DNA of 15,834 nt from an uncultured Candidatus Melainabacteria bacterium. Lineage in GTDB: Bacteria; Cyanobacteriota; Vampirovibrionia; Gastranaerophilales; Gastranaerophilaceae. Each line of letters begins with the position of its first letter. Position 1 is the first letter of the stretch. Where the stretch lies: positions 1 through 15,834 of the forward strand of contig CAKURN010000011.1 in assembly GCA_934675695.1 (NCBI GenBank). The letters run 5' to 3'. Below the pieces are notes generated by a model. The model saw nothing but the letters and a program-made list of their open reading frames with translations. It did not search any database and was not told the DNA's origin. The translations under genes and the position numbers were made by a program. Shown piece after piece: positions 7,112 through 14,865 of the stretch.

Positions 7112-8200
7112 TTAATATTCTCCCCAATGTCCAAATCCAAATCGAAATATAAATTCATCGCCCAATTCACGTTGCCAAAATATAAAATATAACATTAATA
7201 TAATTCCCATAAATAGCAGTTCATCATTTTTCGTTTTCATATATTGTCTGTATTTTGGTATATACAAAGATATATAAACACAAGTATACTGAACCATTCT
7301 ATTTAATAATGCACTATTAGCTGTTGTCACTGTTAACATCGCATTAACAAATACCATATTTACCAAAAAACTATATTTTTCAAAAAAATTTTTTTTATTT
7401 TTCAAAAATAATAATAAAACCAATGGTGCAAAAGAAACTATAATTCGAATAGGATTTATTGTATGTGTCGCATATTCCATGGCCTCTAAATTTGACGAAG
7501 AAACACCCATAAATGAATAAAACCTATCAAAAAATAACGGTAGCACAAAAGCACTAACTATAATTATTATCACTTGTTTTTTATCAATTTTTCTCTGTGC
7601 TATTATTAAAATTGGTAATACAAATAATGCTGATTTATGTATTAAGAATGCAATTAATATTACTATTATATTGTTCAGTATAGATTTTTTTTCCCCAGAA
7701 AACGCAAATATAAATGCAACCGCTAATGCTTGCCTAACACCATTAAATGAAAATCCAAACACTCCCAGAAAAATATAAAGAAGTAATGTATCACAAATAT
7801 GTCCTTCATCATATTTATTGATACCATAAAAACATAATAGAATTGTAATTAATGCCAACACAAAAATTACTGCCAACCCATCATTTACAATGTTACGTAC
7901 CAAAAAAGTAATTAATTTAACAATTGGCTCATCAAAATTAATAAAACTATCTCTAACATTTTCCCAAGTATATACACTTTTATAATATGCCCCATAATCT
8001 GTTCCAACATAATATCTAAAACCAGACATAAAAACAAAAGAAATAATCAAAAAAACATATGATAACCCATAAATATTTTTATAATTATAATTATTTTTAG
8101 AACTCATTATATTATATATCATATGGTATTTTTTATTATAATTTTGTGCTATTTCTCCAATCAAGAATACAATAAAAATAAATAAATAATACTTTATCAT
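7112..8200 (-). CDS. EpsG-family repeat-unit polymerase (Wzy)
   Basis: A 362-residue multi-spanning membrane protein with roughly ten hydrophobic helices. It carries the signatures of the EpsG/Wzy-like family (PF14897 type): GFRYYVGTDYGAYY at 60-73, FNGVRQALA at 152-160 and IHKSALFVLP at 187-196. These polymerases join flipped lipid-linked repeat units on the outer face of the membrane, so this gene marks the locus as Wzx/Wzy-dependent. AAGGA precedes the ATG at 8200. An out-of-frame ATG 4 bases upstream (8204) is a competing but non-productive start. The gene is among the most AT-rich in the window; the line 8041-8100 has only 7 G+C in 60. That composition is common for horizontally exchanged wzy genes. 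Confidence 0.88.
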   Translation of the reverse strand: MIKYYLFIFIVFLIGEIAQNYNKKYHMIYNIMSSKNNYNYKNIYGLSYVFLIISFVFMSGFRYYVGTDYGAYYKSVYTWENVRDSFINFDEPIVKLITFLVRNIVNDGLAVIFVLALITILLCFYGINKYDEGHICDTLLLYIFLGVFGFSFNGVRQALAVAFIFAFSGEKKSILNNIIVILIAFLIHKSALFVLPILIIAQRKIDKKQVIIIIVSAFVLPLFFDRFYSFMGVSSSNLEAMEYATHTINPIRIIVSFAPLVLLLFLKNKKNFFEKYSFLVNMVFVNAMLTVTTANSALLNRMVQYTCVYISLYIPKYRQYMKTKNDELLFMGIILMLYFIFWQRELGDEFIFRFGFGHWGEY

Positions 8201-8219
8201 TCATTTTTTCCTTTTTAAT

Positions 8220-9020
8220 CTATTTTTTTCTTCGATGAAAAATTTTATAAATTTTATTTGGCATCATACCCACCAAAATTGGCTTCATACAATAAATGTA
8301 ATTTCTTTTAGCTAATTTAAGTGTATTAACTGCATAATATTTTACATATGCTTCATTCAATCTATATCTAAACTTTCGTCTATTTTGTGCATTGCGATCA
8401 TCACGCATGGAATATAATGATTCTTGAATATTCATTCCCTTATACCCCTTAGCATACATTTTTACCCATAAATGATAATCTTCTACGCGAAGTAGCTTTT
8501 TAGCAACGCTATATCCTTCAACAGCCTGATATGCTTCTTTTCTTACCATACATGCTGCATGGCAAAACTGTGTTGACTTTAAAAAATCTTTTTTTTGAGG
8601 ATATTTCAATACATATGTTTTTCCCCAAACTCCTTTTTCATCAAAAAATTCCATATCAGTACTTACAATAGCAATTTCAGGATGTTGGTTCAAAATTTCA
8701 ATTTCTTTTTCAAAACGCTTTTCAGAACACAGATCATCTCCATCCATTCGTGCAATATAATTTCCCTTTGCAACCTTAAGGCAATTATTTAAAGTCTTAT
8801 TTAATCCTAGATTTCTCTTATTCCTCAGTAAAACAAACTTATCTGGATATTTTTCAACATATTTCTCTGCTATTTTAGCTGTCTCATCTGTAGATCCATC
8901 ATCACACATAATAACTTCCCAATTATTATATGATTGATTCACAATACAATCTAATGCATCATTCAATGTACTCTCGCAATTATATATGCCCATTATGACA
9001 CTAATCTTCTTACCTTCCAA
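8220..9020 (-). CDS. Family 2 glycosyltransferase with TTG start
   Basis: A 266-residue GT2 with ISVIMGIYN (6-14), CDDGSTDET (39-47), RNLGLNKTLNNCL (69-81) and the metal-binding MDGDD (92-96), then EDYHLWVKM, the usual acceptor/base region of this subgroup. It is shorter than the other GT2s in the locus but complete for the compact EpsE/WaaE-like type. The start is TTG at 9020: AAGGA lies 7 bases upstream, and the next in-frame ATG would remove the first beta strand. The gene overlaps the end of the GT4 gene by 11 bases, which suggests translational coupling. Sugar specificity is unknown. Confidence 0.88.
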   Translation of the reverse strand: MEGKKISVIMGIYNCESTLNDALDCIVNQSYNNWEVIMCDDGSTDETAKIAEKYVEKYPDKFVLLRNKRNLGLNKTLNNCLKVAKGNYIARMDGDDLCSEKRFEKEIEILNQHPEIAIVSTDMEFFDEKGVWGKTYVLKYPQKKDFLKSTQFCHAACMVRKEAYQAVEGYSVAKKLLRVEDYHLWVKMYAKGYKGMNIQESLYSMRDDRNAQNRRKFRYRLNEAYVKYYAVNTLKLAKRNYIYCMKPILVGMMPNKIYKIFHRRKK

Positions 9021-10131
9021 AATATATTCCTTCCAATTCTTTTTTTACATTTGCAAACCCATAATTTTTTGCAAATTTTTCTGCTTTATTCTGAATTCTA
9101 ATATACTCTTTTCTATCGCTAAATAATTCACATACATATGCCGCCATTTTATTGTTATCATCCCCCCTCACTAAATAACCATTTTTTCCTTCTTTTATTA
9201 ATTCTCTATGTCCTCTATTTATAGTCGCAACTACCGGTGTTCCTGACAACATAGCTTCCACAATATTCAATGGCAGTCCTTCTCTCTTGCTACAACTAAC
9301 AGCCACATCAACAATACGTTGATAATCCTGCAAGTTTGTCACATATCCTAAAAATTTTACATGTTTTTTCATGCCACACTCCACAACCACTTTTTCCAGA
9401 TGTTCTCTCTCTGGTCCATTTCCAGCCAATAATAATTGTGTTGTTGGATACTCCTTTATGATGTTTTCCATCATTCTTATCGCCATAGATTGATTTTTGT
9501 TCGGTAACAATTCGCCAATACATAATATCAACTTTTGTTCTTTTTGAAACCCCATACGAATTCGTAACTCTTGTTTTTTATCCTCACTTACTGGAAAATA
9601 TCTTTCTTCGTCTACCCCTACCCCATGAATCCGTTCTATTTGACAATGAAACTTTCTTTTTGCTAACTTATAATCTTCAGCAGTTATTGTAATTACTTTA
9701 TCAGTGATCCTAGAAAATAATTTTTCAATTGGGTAAAAAACAATCCAATTTTTTTTAGGTGCTCCCTTATAGAAATGAAATCCATGTGCCGTATAATACA
9801 CTCTTGCTCCATGTTTTCTAGCCTTTTTTGCCGCTAATCTAGTCACTATTCCTCCCATAGGAGTATTGCAGTGTATCACATCATACTGTTCTTTCTCAAT
9901 AATTTTTTTTAACTGTCTATATGCTTTTAAATTGTCTAGATTCTTCGGCGATCTTGCAAAAGGAACATCATATACTTTTTCAACAAAATCCAAAATAAGT
10001 CCATTTTTTTCAGCTAGATTATTTTTTGCGGCTACATGAACTTCACATCCATGTTTATGTAATATGTCTACTAATGGTTTATGAAATTGGCAAATATGGC
10101 TTTGTACCGTCGCTGTCAGTAAAATTTTCAT
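9010..10131 (-). CDS. Family 4 glycosyltransferase
   Basis: A 373-residue GT-B retaining glycosyltransferase. The N-terminal acceptor domain begins MKILLTATVQSHICQFHKPL and includes DVIHCNTPMGG (84-94) and YTAHGFHFYKGAP (113-125). The C-terminal nucleotide-binding domain has the GELLPNKN segment (206-213), LLLAGNGPERE (233-243) and the EX7E catalytic motif (E284 and E292, in REGLPLNIVEAML). It belongs with the CapM/EpsD-like capsule enzymes and should add a sugar early in the repeat, judging by its position as first glycosyltransferase after the initiating enzyme. The frame is open to a GTG at 10161. AGGAG 10 bases before the ATG at 10131 and the family N-terminus favour the shorter form, which starts 16 bases after the NhaC-type stop. 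Confidence 0.9.
   Translation of the reverse strand: MKILLTATVQSHICQFHKPLVDILHKHGCEVHVAAKNNLAEKNGLILDFVEKVYDVPFARSPKNLDNLKAYRQLKKIIEKEQYDVIHCNTPMGGIVTRLAAKKARKHGARVYYTAHGFHFYKGAPKKNWIVFYPIEKLFSRITDKVITITAEDYKLAKRKFHCQIERIHGVGVDEERYFPVSEDKKQELRIRMGFQKEQKLILCIGELLPNKNQSMAIRMMENIIKEYPTTQLLLAGNGPEREHLEKVVVECGMKKHVKFLGYVTNLQDYQRIVDVAVSCSKREGLPLNIVEAMLSGTPVVATINRGHRELIKEGKNGYLVRGDDNNKMAAYVCELFSDRKEYIRIQNKAEKFAKNYGFANVKKELEGIYFGR
9028..9032 (-). promoter_or_regulatory. Ribosome-binding site supporting a TTG start
   Basis: AAGGA on the minus strand, 7 bases before the TTG at 9020, sits within the last codons of the upstream GT4 gene. No ATG or GTG is available close enough to preserve the first conserved GT2 strand. 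Confidence 0.55.
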
Positions 10132-10147
10132 ATTTTCTATACTCCTA

Positions 10148-11518
10148 CTAAAAAATAACACCTGTTACAAGAAATAGTATGCATGCTATAATTGCTGAAA
10201 TAATTGTATAAGGTAGCTGAGAATAAACATGTTCCATATTTTCAATTCCGCAACTATTTGATGTAATTACTGTAGCATCAGAATAAAAACATGCATGACT
10301 ACAAAATGTTCCCCCACAAACTATTGCTGCCATTACTGCTAATAAATTAGCATTACATGCAGCACCTAATGGAATAATAATCGGTGCACATACAGCCGGT
10401 ATTCCCCAATTGCTTCCTGTAATAAACCCCAGAAAAGCCACAACAATAAATGCCAACATTGGATAAATATGTGGTGTAATAAATGGTCTTACGATATTTA
10501 TTATATATGATGGTAAATTTAAATCTGCTGAAGCTTGCCGCATCCACAACGCTACTACAATAATCATTAATGCCGACACCGAATCCGCAAATCCTTGTAC
10601 CCATAAATCGCAAAATTCATTTGCCTTAAGTCTTTTTCTTGGGATATATATTATAGCTGCTATCACAATTGCTGAAACCACTGCCACAAACATATCCCCT
10701 GTCGCAAGTTGGATAGCAATCATCGTAGCAATTGGGAATATAAAATCCATTATCTTCGAATCAGAATTTTCATTATTTTCTATATCTTTATTAAATTTTC
10801 CGCTTGCTTGACTATAGACTTTCCCAGTTTCTTCAACTCTTTGATAAGCTTTTTTCATATTCCCTATTCTTGGTATTATACCTAATATAAATAGTGGAAC
10901 AATAATCACCGCTGCAATTGCATAAAACATATATGGAATCGCATGAATATAAGTTTGTATTGCATTTTTATACCCCAATGCTACTATTTCTTCTTGTTCA
11001 AAAAAAACTCCCGAAAAAAATACCGCCCATGTAGAAAATGGTAATAACACACATACTGGTGCTCCTGTAGAATCAATTACATATGCTAATGCTTCTCTTG
11101 GCACTTTTCGCATATCTGATAATTTTTTTGTACATGCACTAATCGTCATAATATTCATATAATCATCCACAAAAATAACGATACCTAATAACCATGAAAC
11201 TAACAAAGTCGCTTTACCAGTTTTACATATTTTTCCTAAAAAATTAGCAATCGCATGCGTTCCTTTCGCTGCGTTAATAACTGCTATTAAACTTCCAAAC
11301 AATCCACATACTACAATTAACCAAACCGTATCATAATCAGTAATTACTGAAAAAAAAGAATCTACCATTAGTTTTACTGGATTATTTTTCTGCACAATTG
11401 CAATTATTAAATACGATGAAACACAACCTGCTAAGAGTGCTTCCGTTGTTCTTTTTGATTTTATCGCTACTATTATTACTAGTAAAGCTGGTACTAGCGT
11501 TACTATTCCATAATTCAT
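10148..11518 (-). CDS. NhaC-family sodium/proton or organic-acid antiporter
   Basis: A 456-residue carrier with about 11-12 hydrophobic helices in the NhaC family (PF03553 type). Visible landmarks are IFVDDYMN (115-122), DSTGAPVCVLLPFSTWAVF (149-167), ITGSNWGIPAVCAPI (366-380) and a Cys-rich CGGTFCSHACFYSDATVITS (401-420), which aligns with the family's conserved SD-T-ion/substrate region. A charged cytoplasmic loop lies around 217-258. Characterised relatives exchange Na+ for H+, and some, such as Bacillus MleN, exchange malate for lactate. Such a gene is out of place among capsule enzymes. Its ATG overlaps the AsnB-like stop (TAATG), tying it to that cassette, so a hydroxy-acid substrate is inferred. 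AAGGA precedes the start by about 9 bases. Confidence 0.85.
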   Translation of the reverse strand: MNYGIVTLVPALLVIIVAIKSKRTTEALLAGCVSSYLIIAIVQKNNPVKLMVDSFFSVITDYDTVWLIVVCGLFGSLIAVINAAKGTHAIANFLGKICKTGKATLLVSWLLGIVIFVDDYMNIMTISACTKKLSDMRKVPREALAYVIDSTGAPVCVLLPFSTWAVFFSGVFFEQEEIVALGYKNAIQTYIHAIPYMFYAIAAVIIVPLFILGIIPRIGNMKKAYQRVEETGKVYSQASGKFNKDIENNENSDSKIMDFIFPIATMIAIQLATGDMFVAVVSAIVIAAIIYIPRKRLKANEFCDLWVQGFADSVSALMIIVVALWMRQASADLNLPSYIINIVRPFITPHIYPMLAFIVVAFLGFITGSNWGIPAVCAPIIIPLGAACNANLLAVMAAIVCGGTFCSHACFYSDATVITSNSCGIENMEHVYSQLPYTIISAIIACILFLVTGVIF

Positions 11519-13149
11519 TAATGTCTTTCCTTTTTCCTTCTAAATTTAATTTTTGAGAACAATTCTAAATAACATCTAACTACCATTGCTCTAAAATTTG
11601 TATGTGATACGTCATGTACCGATATTCCTGTTTCTGCAATTCTTGGTTCCATATATTTAATTAGGTCTATTGGGATTGAATCATTCTTTCTTTTTTCTAA
11701 TGGAACTGTAAGCATTAATTCCACATATTTTCTATTATTAAAAGGAATTGTAACATCATATGACACACGATGTTCCGATGTTAAAAATACTCCTTCTCCA
11801 CCGCTCCATGCAAATTCCCAAAAATACAATTCTAGCCAAGAAATATCATCAAATGTTTTTTTACTATAGTATCGTTTTAAATAATTTTCAAATACTTTAT
11901 CCGTTTCCTCTATTAAATACTTGCTTATATAAACTTTATGCATTGCACGCCAATAACTAGCATACGGATACTTTGGAAAGCTTTTTTTCATATATTTATT
12001 ATAATACCATCCTCGTCCCATTTCATTTACCCATGACTTCACTTCCATATCACACGGAGGATTTTGTATAAAATATAATCTTTTTTTCAAATCATTTGCG
12101 TTATTAGCACCTATACATCCATTATTGCACTCCATAACTTTTTTAAATGTTTCTATATCTTTATATCCTTCCCATTCATCCGGGATTTTATATAATTCAT
12201 GTTCAAGTCCTATATGTTTCAAAATATCTCTTGCCGCATATGCATCCACCGATTCATCATAATTTGATATATAACTAAAATAATGCAGTTTATCATATAC
12301 CTTATTTGCACATGATAATGTCGTCATACTGTCTCTTCCTCCCGTTACAGAAATAGAGACTTTATTCTGTGGCCATTTTTTTGCAATACATTCCATAGTA
12401 TTACTCATGATTTTTCCTAATTCATGAATAGTATTTTTATATTCTTCTTCTGTTTTAGTTTCTATTATTTTTTCTGTCGGATAAAATCTACGTGTTGTTA
12501 TTTTTTTTTCTTTGAACGAATAAATACCTGCATTATTAGGTACAACTCTATGCAAATTTGTAAACGGAGACAAATCACCAGGAAGCCAAGTTCCCCAATA
12601 ATGCCAATATCTACTCTCCACCAATTTTTTTATATACTTAGGCTGTTCTAAATCCTTCAAATCTGCAACTAACTTGCTATGCGATGTGATAAATAATTCT
12701 TCTCCAATTCTACCATGATATACTAATTGCATTCCTGTACAATCCGTTGTATAAAGAATTTTTGTATTAGATATATATCCCACACAGAAAACGCCCGTTA
12801 AATTACTTTCTTCTTTCCAATAAGATTTTTCGCTTTCTTTTTTTGCTTTTGCAAGCCTTTTTAGAATTTCATTTTCATCTGTAAGCATATGAAATGGATC
12901 ATAAGCATGTCCTATTAAAAAATAAATAATTTCTTCTTCTTCATAAGTATATAAAAAAGTATCCTTATGTACATATATATATATATTATTATTTATATTT
13001 TTTTCACTCCAATTTGAATAAAATGGATAATCATTATCTAATTTTTGTTTCTCAGTAGTTATTAAAAAACCTCTACAATATAACCTATCCCTAAACTGTG
13101 TTTTTTTATTTAATTCCTTTTTCATTTCATCTGCTGTATAATAAGCCAT
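11518..13149 (-). CDS. Asparagine-synthase-like amide ligase lacking the glutaminase Cys
   Basis: A 543-residue homologue of asparagine synthetase. The C-terminal ATP-pyrophosphatase domain has the PP-loop SVTGGRDSMTT (267-277; TGGRDS replaces the usual SGGxDS) and the later segment VTIPFNNRKYVELML. The loop normally written SGEGADELFGGY is degenerate here (NEMGRGWYYN). The N-terminal half keeps a diverged Ntn-like scaffold (LTGVFCVGY, TDCTGMQLVYHGRIGEELFITSHS). However, the protein starts MAYYTADEM and has no N-terminal catalytic Cys2, so it should not release ammonia from glutamine. A role adenylating a carboxylate and joining it to another amine is inferred. GGAG 8 bases before the ATG at 13149 decides this start over the ATG at 13155, which overlaps the dehydrogenase stop. 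Confidence 0.8.
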   Translation of the reverse strand: MAYYTADEMKKELNKKTQFRDRLYCRGFLITTEKQKLDNDYPFYSNWSEKNINNNIYIYVHKDTFLYTYEEEEIIYFLIGHAYDPFHMLTDENEILKRLAKAKKESEKSYWKEESNLTGVFCVGYISNTKILYTTDCTGMQLVYHGRIGEELFITSHSKLVADLKDLEQPKYIKKLVESRYWHYWGTWLPGDLSPFTNLHRVVPNNAGIYSFKEKKITTRRFYPTEKIIETKTEEEYKNTIHELGKIMSNTMECIAKKWPQNKVSISVTGGRDSMTTLSCANKVYDKLHYFSYISNYDESVDAYAARDILKHIGLEHELYKIPDEWEGYKDIETFKKVMECNNGCIGANNANDLKKRLYFIQNPPCDMEVKSWVNEMGRGWYYNKYMKKSFPKYPYASYWRAMHKVYISKYLIEETDKVFENYLKRYYSKKTFDDISWLELYFWEFAWSGGEGVFLTSEHRVSYDVTIPFNNRKYVELMLTVPLEKRKNDSIPIDLIKYMEPRIAETGISVHDVSHTNFRAMVVRCYLELFSKIKFRRKKERH

Positions 13150-13151
13150 AA

Positions 13152-14039
13152 TCATATCTCCAAATTCTTTAAAATTATTTTTTCTAAACGTTTACTATTT
13201 CCATTTCCTATAAAACTATTATGTGGTGTCAATATTACATCTTCTCTATCCCATAATTCACTATCCTCTGACAGTGGTTCTTCTTCGAAAACATCCAACA
13301 CCACACCTCCAAGTTTATCAAGATGCTTTATCAGTGCCTTTGTATCAACAACCGCTCCTCTTGCAATGTTTACAAGAACTGCTCCTTCTTTTAACTGTTC
13401 AAAACGATTATCATTCATCAAATGATGCGTTTCTTCCGTCAAAGGAATTGTCAAGACTACAATATCCATTTGATGTAATACATCATCTAACAGATTTAAA
13501 GGTAGTATTTTTTGATAATGTTCATCTTCTCTCGGATAAAGATCAACCCCAACCACATGACATCCGAATGCTGAGAAACGTTTTGCACATTCCGTACCTA
13601 CACTGCCACAGCCAACAATACAAACCTCTTTTTCATTCAGTTCTAATAATCTCCTATGTTTAACCCATTGATGATTCTTTTGATTGTTACTAAAAAATCT
13701 TGCCTGTTTGAACAATTGCAGAACTCCTGAAATTGCGAATTCCGCCATAGGAATACTATATACTCCTCTAGCATTATGTATTTCTATTTTGTGTTCCTTC
13801 ACGTAATTCATCGGAACTCGATCATATCCTGCACTTGTCAACTGTATATATCGTAGATTTTTGAATTTTTCTATTGGATGGGATAAAAAAATCCCATTAC
13901 CTATGATTCCTTCTACCCATTCATACACACATGGCAATTCTTTATTTTCCCATTGCATAAATACAACTTCATGCTCTTTTTTTAATTGTTCCAAATAATC
14001 AGTTGCCTGCTGCCACGCCCCGGTTACTAGCAAATTCAT
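13152..14039 (-). CDS. D-2-hydroxyacid dehydrogenase, NAD(P)-dependent
   Basis: A 295-residue member of the D-isomer-specific 2-hydroxyacid dehydrogenase family, which interconverts 2-keto acids and D-2-hydroxy acids. The Rossmann motif is GCGSVG (143-148), with an acidic residue after the second strand (D166) that favours NAD over NADP. The catalytic set is present: R227 in VNIARGAVVD, the Glu cluster 252-254 in DVFEEEPL, and H273 in TPHNS. It is somewhat shorter than the usual 310-330 residues, mainly at the N-terminal substrate domain and C-terminus. The ATG overlaps the aldolase stop (TAATG), with AGAGG 9 bases upstream. Direct coupling to an aldolase suggests it reduces the keto acid that enzyme forms. 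The exact substrate is not known. Confidence 0.88.
   Translation of the reverse strand: MNLLVTGAWQQATDYLEQLKKEHEVVFMQWENKELPCVYEWVEGIIGNGIFLSHPIEKFKNLRYIQLTSAGYDRVPMNYVKEHKIEIHNARGVYSIPMAEFAISGVLQLFKQARFFSNNQKNHQWVKHRRLLELNEKEVCIVGCGSVGTECAKRFSAFGCHVVGVDLYPREDEHYQKILPLNLLDDVLHQMDIVVLTIPLTEETHHLMNDNRFEQLKEGAVLVNIARGAVVDTKALIKHLDKLGGVVLDVFEEEPLSEDSELWDREDVILTPHNSFIGNGNSKRLEKIILKNLEI
13158..13161 (-). promoter_or_regulatory. Ribosome-binding site deciding the AsnB-like start
   Basis: GGAG on the minus strand is 8 bases before the ATG at 13149 but only 2 bases before the ATG at 13155. The downstream ATG is therefore the likelier start, giving a 2-base gap from the dehydrogenase stop rather than a 4-base overlap. 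Confidence 0.55.
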
Positions 14040-14854
14040 TAGACAATACCTCTTACAATCTCAACAAGTTCTTGATGATTTTTCTCAAATCCATCCAAAC
14101 ATGTTTTTTCATATTCACGAATTTCTTTTACACCTTCATCAAAGCTTCTTCGAATTTCTTCTAAATCTGTAATCATACTTGTATTGCAAAAACTTCTGGA
14201 CAATATTGCACATTGTGACCCTAAACGATAATGCTCTTTGATGATTTTTTCTGCTGGCAGCATACCCCGTCCTAATCTTCCAAATCCGCCAAATCCAAAT
14301 GGAATCCGATGTTTTTTAATTTCGTCACAAATATCATCAATCAGACCATCCGCAAGAATTTCAAACATAAATTTTTTTCCAAGATCTAAAGACAAATCAT
14401 TTAATCCTATATGAATCTGATCAATTCCCTTTATTTTCAAAATTTCATTTAAACAATCAAGTGCTTTCGCACTTTCCAACAAAGGAAGTGTACTCGCTCT
14501 TCCATCTACATACTCCACAAACTTTTGTACTTCTTCCGCTGTTGTAAAATATGGGAGCATCAGTATATCTGCTCCAGCATCAATTGCCGCATCTATTTCC
14601 TCTTTACTATCCATATATCCTGGATAATTTTCATGTATTGGATTGATACGAACCATAATTTCAGCCTGTCGAACAACTTTTCTAATATTTTTTATATCCT
14701 GTATTGTATGGTGATTCTGTACTGTATCCAATCCACCTTGACGTGCATCTTTTCCAATAAACTCCATATCAATAAAAATCCGATCTACTCCAGCATGCTC
14801 AACTATTGTCGCGACTTCAGGATTATTTGTTATATACATCAATTTCAACGGCAT
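14039..14854 (-). CDS. HpcH/HpaI-type aldolase (class II pyruvate aldolase family)
   Basis: A 271-residue TIM-barrel enzyme of the HpcH/HpaI aldolase/citrate-lyase family (PF03328 type). These enzymes join or split a keto acid, usually pyruvate, and an aldehyde with a divalent metal. Visible family landmarks are FIDMEF (27-32), MVRINP with the active-site Arg (R69), GADILMLPYFTTAEEV (94-109), and the two metal ligands, E127 in PLLESA and D153 in GLNDLS. The glycine-rich FGFGGFGRLGRG (186-197) is an unusual local feature. The frame is open to a GTG at 14863, but AGGTG 6 bases upstream favours the ATG at 14854. It starts the coupled four-gene cassette 9 bases after the phosphoglycosyl transferase stop. 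Most likely a biosynthetic aldol condensation, which is an inference from context. Confidence 0.82.
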   Translation of the reverse strand: MPLKLMYITNNPEVATIVEHAGVDRIFIDMEFIGKDARQGGLDTVQNHHTIQDIKNIRKVVRQAEIMVRINPIHENYPGYMDSKEEIDAAIDAGADILMLPYFTTAEEVQKFVEYVDGRASTLPLLESAKALDCLNEILKIKGIDQIHIGLNDLSLDLGKKFMFEILADGLIDDICDEIKKHRIPFGFGGFGRLGRGMLPAEKIIKEHYRLGSQCAILSRSFCNTSMITDLEEIRRSFDEGVKEIREYEKTCLDGFEKNHQELVEIVRGIV

Positions 14855-14860
14855 AATCAT

Positions 14861-14865
14861 CACCT
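14861..14865 (-). promoter_or_regulatory. Ribosome-binding site deciding the aldolase start
   Basis: AGGTG on the minus strand overlaps the stop of the phosphoglycosyl transferase and lies 6 bases before the ATG at 14854. A GTG at 14863 and an ATG at 14860 sit within or directly beside it and are less likely starts. Confidence 0.5.

Noticed and set aside
7088..7127. TTG start at 7127 for the rhamnosyltransferase-like GT2
   Set aside because: The extra 13 residues have no GT2 counterpart and the GAGGA site fits the ATG at 7088.
9308..9523. Second minus-strand frame inside the GT4 gene
   Set aside because: It lies out of frame within a well-supported glycosyltransferase and has no family resemblance.
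10131..10161. GTG start at 10161 for the GT4 gene
   Set aside because: It would overlap the carrier gene end, has no Shine-Dalgarno sequence, and adds 10 residues before the family-typical MKILL start; AGGAG precedes the ATG at 10131.
11518..13149. AsnB-like protein as a lasso-peptide cyclase
   Set aside because: There is no short precursor peptide gene, no RRE/leader-peptidase gene and no peptide transporter next to it, and the neighbours are aldolase, dehydrogenase and carrier.
13223..13663. Plus-strand open frame of 146 codons opposite the hydroxyacid dehydrogenase
   Set aside because: It is antisense to a gene with complete catalytic motifs, has no ribosome-binding site or recognisable domain, and is typical of an opposite-strand shadow.
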